A DNA stretch of 64,000 nucleotides from an uncultured Bacteroidales bacterium (lineage in GTDB: Bacteria; Bacteroidota; Bacteroidia; Bacteroidales; Bacteroidaceae), in the NCBI GenBank assembly GCA_902776455.1, contig CACYQI010000001.1, positions 1 through 64,000 of the forward strand, read 5' to 3'. Under the pieces are notes generated by a model. It had not been told where the DNA came from. It searched no databases and saw nothing but the letters and a program-made list of their open reading frames with translations. Below, one piece after another: positions 61,364 to 64,000 of this stretch. Numbering within the stretch: the stretch's first letter is position 1; every line of letters begins with the position of its first letter. A program made the translations under genes and the position numbers.

Positions 61364-62371
61364 ATGTCAAAGGGCAAAAACATCTTCAATCAATGGAGGG
61401 ACTTGCTGTTCGGGACGAAGAGTCACGAACTGCTTGTCTTTTGCTTTTTCCTTGCCGTGTCCTTTGGCTTCTGGCTTCTGCAGGCGCTCAACGAGACACT
61501 CGAACGCGAAGTGCAGGTCAGGCTGGAACTGGAGAACATCCCCGACAATGTGGTCATCATCGATTCCCTGCCTCCTACGCTCAGCGTCGTCTTGCGCGAC
61601 AGAGGACTCATCCTTGCACGCCACAGTATCTACAGCCTCTTTCAGCCGAACCGCCTGAAGTTGGACTTCGCCCGTTACGACACAAAGCGGAAAGACGCGG
61701 AGGTGTATGTCCCTGCTACCGACATCGTGCGTATGCTGAACCGCGTCTTCGATGCCTCCACGAAGATAACCTCTTTCCGGCCCGACACCATTCGCTACGC
61801 CTACAACCACGGCGGTTCACGCAAATTCCCTGTCAGGCTGGCAGGCACCTTCGAAACGTCGCGGGAGAACTACATCAAGAGCATCAGCATAGAGCCGGAA
61901 TCGGTTCTTGTGTTCGCTCCGAAAGTCATTCTCGACACGATGCATGCCGTCTATTCTGAGCCTTTCCTGCTGGAAGAACTGCACAAGGACGGGAGCCATC
62001 CCATCAGCCTGCGCAAGCAGAAACTGCTGAAGTACGAGCAGGAACAGATCAACATCAAGGTGGACTTAGGCTTCTACACGGAGAAGACGGTCGAAGTGCC
62101 CGTCATGGGACTGAACTTCCCAGCAGAGAAGAAGTTGCGCACCTTCCCGGCACGCGTCGCCATCACCTTCCGCGTGGAATCAGGACGCTATCAGCAAGTC
62201 AAGCCAGAGGACTTTGTGCTTGCCACCACCTACGAGGAATTGCTGTCGAACACAGAGGACAGCAAGCTGCACCTGCACTTGAAGACTGTGCCCGAAGGCG
62301 TGTCGGACGTCAGGATATTGCCGCCCGACGTGGACTACCTTATCGAGCAAATGGTGCCCGAACAAAACTAA
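61364..62371 (+). CDS. YbbR-domain protein
   Basis: 335 residues: one N-terminal membrane helix (LLVFCFFLAVSFGFWLLQAL), then YbbR-like beta repeats (VVIIDSLPPTLSVVLRDRG; EKTVEVPVMGLNFP). In other phyla YbbR (CdaR) controls the diadenylate cyclase; that enzyme is not adjacent here. Usual place between yajC and coaE. Confidence 0.82.
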   Translation: MSKGKNIFNQWRDLLFGTKSHELLVFCFFLAVSFGFWLLQALNETLEREVQVRLELENIPDNVVIIDSLPPTLSVVLRDRGLILARHSIYSLFQPNRLKLDFARYDTKRKDAEVYVPATDIVRMLNRVFDASTKITSFRPDTIRYAYNHGGSRKFPVRLAGTFETSRENYIKSISIEPESVLVFAPKVILDTMHAVYSEPFLLEELHKDGSHPISLRKQKLLKYEQEQINIKVDLGFYTEKTVEVPVMGLNFPAEKKLRTFPARVAITFRVESGRYQQVKPEDFVLATTYEELLSNTEDSKLHLHLKTVPEGVSDVRILPPDVDYLIEQMVPEQN

Positions 62372-62526
62372 CACATCATTCGTAATACATAATTGATAAT
62401 GAGGATACGCACAAGGCTTTGATTCCCATCCCATTCACCCTGGCAAAGCCTAACAGATATAAACGACTGGAAATATCTCTCACGAAAGAACAGCGGCTGA
62501 TTAAAAAGCAAGCGAAATAAACAATT

Positions 62527-63117
62527 ATGAATGATGTATTAACCATAGGCATCACCGGTGGCATAGGGAGCGGCAAGAGCTACGTTGCGAAGATGCTGGC
62601 AGAACGCTTCGGGATACCTGTTTACGACTGCGACAGGGAGGCCAAGCGGCTCATGGCTGAGAGCGAAGAGATACGCAGCCAGCTCGTCGGCCTCGTCGGG
62701 CCTGAAGTCTATGGCGCATCGGGCCTCAACAGGCAGCACCTTGCCGACTACCTCTTTGCCGACCCCGAACATGCCCGAAAGGTGAATGCCATCGTCCATC
62801 CCACTGTTCTGAAGGACTTCTCAGCCTGGGCGGAAAAGCAGACGAAGCCTGTAGTCGCGCTGGAGAGCGCCATCCTCTACGAGAGCGGATTCTACAAACA
62901 CGTTGACTACATTCTCTTTGTTGACGCACCCGAAGACGTCCGCCTCCGAAGGGCCATGCAGCGCGACACGGCGACAGAGGCACAGGTCGTGGCACGCATG
63001 AAGATGCAGCAGACGGAGCAAAGCCGCAAGCTTGCCGACTTCATCGTCGATAACAGCACGGACAGCGACCTGCTGTTGCTGGAACAACTGAAGCAGATTG
63101 CTCTGCTCAAACAATAG
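62527..63117 (+). CDS. coaE: Dephospho-CoA kinase
   Basis: Final step of coenzyme A synthesis. 196 residues; P-loop TIGITGGIGSGKSYVAK at the start, DCDREAKRL and the LID-type VDAPEDVRLRRAMQRD. Normal length. It follows a 155-bp gap after the YbbR gene. Confidence 0.95.
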   Translation: MNDVLTIGITGGIGSGKSYVAKMLAERFGIPVYDCDREAKRLMAESEEIRSQLVGLVGPEVYGASGLNRQHLADYLFADPEHARKVNAIVHPTVLKDFSAWAEKQTKPVVALESAILYESGFYKHVDYILFVDAPEDVRLRRAMQRDTATEAQVVARMKMQQTEQSRKLADFIVDNSTDSDLLLLEQLKQIALLKQ

Positions 63118-63148
63118 AAAGTTATACTTAACATAATCAAATAAAACA

Positions 63149-63586
63149 ATGCTTGAAACCATTTTAGCAATCTCCGGCAAGCCCGGACTCTACAAACTCG
63201 TATCGCGCGGTAATCGCAGCCTTATCGTTGAAACCATCGACGCTCAGAAGAAGCGCATGCCCGCCTTTTCCGCCGACAAAGTCATCTCGCTGGCAGACAT
63301 CGCCATGTACACCGAAGAAAAAGAAGTGCCTCTGCGCCAAGTGCTGAAGAGCATCAAGGAGAAGGAAGGCGGCAAAGCAGCCAGCATCGACTACCGCAAG
63401 GCTTCGAAAGAGGAACTCTATGCTTACCTTGGCGAAGTACTGCCCGACTTCGACCGCGACCGCGTATATCCCACAGACGTCAAGAAGCTCGTCCAGTGGT
63501 ACGACATACTCATCGAGAACGGCCTCGACGACTTCGACGAAACACTTCGCGAGACGGAAGGGGACAACATCGACGACCGTAAATAA
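63149..63586 (+). CDS. DUF5606 protein
   Basis: 145 residues starting MLETILAISGKPGLYKLVSR, with SIDYRKASKEELYAYLGEVL and VKKLVQWYDILIENGLDDF. A conserved Bacteroidota protein downstream of coaE with an SH3-like N-terminal half; function unknown. Confidence 0.82.
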   Translation: MLETILAISGKPGLYKLVSRGNRSLIVETIDAQKKRMPAFSADKVISLADIAMYTEEKEVPLRQVLKSIKEKEGGKAASIDYRKASKEELYAYLGEVLPDFDRDRVYPTDVKKLVQWYDILIENGLDDFDETLRETEGDNIDDRK

Positions 63587-63634
63587 AGTCTCTCCCCCTG
63601 AGGGCGTGCACTAAACAACGGATATTATAATAAT

Positions 63635-63720
63635 CAACGGATTGTACGGATTTGACGGATTCTATCTTGTATGCTGATTATCAGCTTGGGTAAAGTCCGT
63701 CAAATCCGTGCAATCCGTTG
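63635..63720. terminator. Long hairpin between convergent genes
   Basis: Two 25-bp arms (63635-63659 and 63696-63720) pair with one mismatch; they begin CAACGGATTGTACGG and end CCGTGCAATCCGTTG. The loop holds GCTGATTATCAGC, itself a hairpin. It could end transcription from both sides, although no T-run is evident. Confidence 0.55.
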
Positions 63721-63727
63721 TCGTTTA

Positions 63728-64000
63728 TTATTGCATCCCCTCATGTGGGGAGGGCTTCAGCTCATCGTAATAAACGTCTTCGCGGATGATGCGGGGATAG
63801 CTTTCATCGTATTCGGGCGAAAGGATGTCGAGCGTCGGCTTGTAGTCGGCATGGCTGATGCCTGCCAGATGGAAGAGCGCGAAGGGTAGCATCGAGGCGA
63901 TGAAAGGCTTGTGACGTGCCGCCTGTATCTCTCCGAGCAGGTCGGGATGCTTCGCCTTGTAGCTGTCCGACACATAGAACAGCAGCGGAATCTCATACTG
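63728..64000 (-). CDS. Phosphoethanolamine-transferase-like sulfatase-fold protein (3' end only)
   Basis: The frame runs off the right edge and stops at 63728. The visible C-terminal 90 residues include QYEIPLLFYVSDSYKAKHPD, FIASMLPFALFHLAGISHAD and YPRIIREDVYYDE. This matches the end of alkaline-phosphatase-superfamily lipid A phosphoethanolamine transferases, membrane enzymes with a periplasmic catalytic domain. The catalytic part is outside the window. Confidence 0.7.
   Translation of the reverse strand, partial: QYEIPLLFYVSDSYKAKHPDLLGEIQAARHKPFIASMLPFALFHLAGISHADYKPTLDILSPEYDESYPRIIREDVYYDELKPSPHEGMQ

Overview
The window looks like a Bacteroidota chromosome, most likely Prevotellaceae. 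This is inferred from four things: the TAnnTTTG promoter boxes with a TTG/TTTG about 19-22 bp upstream and almost no Shine-Dalgarno sequences; family content (GH92, GH10 and GH3 glycoside hydrolases, a T9SS plug domain, YbbR, DUF5606, PUR/DUF3276, the pyrE-SRPBCC-argH order); the 'LDGxR...GxYIxxGKK' tails on secreted proteins; and very abundant dispersed repeats. There is no plasmid, phage or CRISPR signature. The only complete autonomous mobile element is an IS4-family insertion sequence at the left end (111-1711).

Layout. 1-91: tail of an unknown protein. 111-1711: IS4-type element in a repeat tract that continues to 2416. 2417-8206 (minus): voltage-gated-like K+ channel, AGCS sodium:amino-acid symporter preceded by an unreported 49-codon ORF, and a large PEP-synthase-like protein. 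8929-13831 (plus): GDP-fucose pathway manC-gmd-(GxxExxY)-fcl, then a GH10 xylanase. 14382-19349: exported metallophosphoesterase, pyrE, SRPBCC protein, argH. 19484-27653: five tightly spaced or overlapping secreted-protein genes centred on a GH3 enzyme with a PA14 insert. 27654-29234: repeat-only DNA. 29235-34197 (minus): acyl-CoA ligase, then kinase, D-lyxose isomerase and ketose-bisphosphate aldolase, which together form a plausible ketose route. 34396-39419: AAA ATPase and pyruvate:ferredoxin oxidoreductase. 40133-47409: GH92 mannosidase, an antiporter fused to a subtilisin-like protease, and LolD. 47427-52349 (minus): small basic exported protein, DUF1460 amidase, AmpG-like permease, tRNA-Ser(CGA), EamA transporter, MTA/SAH nucleosidase. 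52439-54328: Fur-family repressor and a metal-efflux permease with a C-terminal HMA domain. 55032-59871 (minus): TRIC channel fused to a T9SS plug domain, a PqqD / ER-type S26 peptidase / HprK-like kinase trio, a small exported protein and a PUR protein. 60000-63586: nusB-yajC-ybbR-coaE-DUF5606. 63728-64000 (minus): end of a phosphoethanolamine-transferase-like sulfatase-fold protein.

The most unusual signal is the repeat landscape. Eight loci carry short tandem arrays with an exact 22-bp period, in three different sequence families. In four of them the array sits at the same end, in the same orientation, of a conserved body of about 160-240 bp, suggesting an undescribed composite repeat element. 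C/G-rich palindromic repeats of the kind found between genes also occur in frame inside at least five coding regions. Two membrane-protein genes are fused in frame to a secreted protein that still carries its own signal-peptide-like segment, and both junctions contain such repeat DNA. I ran no database search or alignment; all family names rest on motif recognition.
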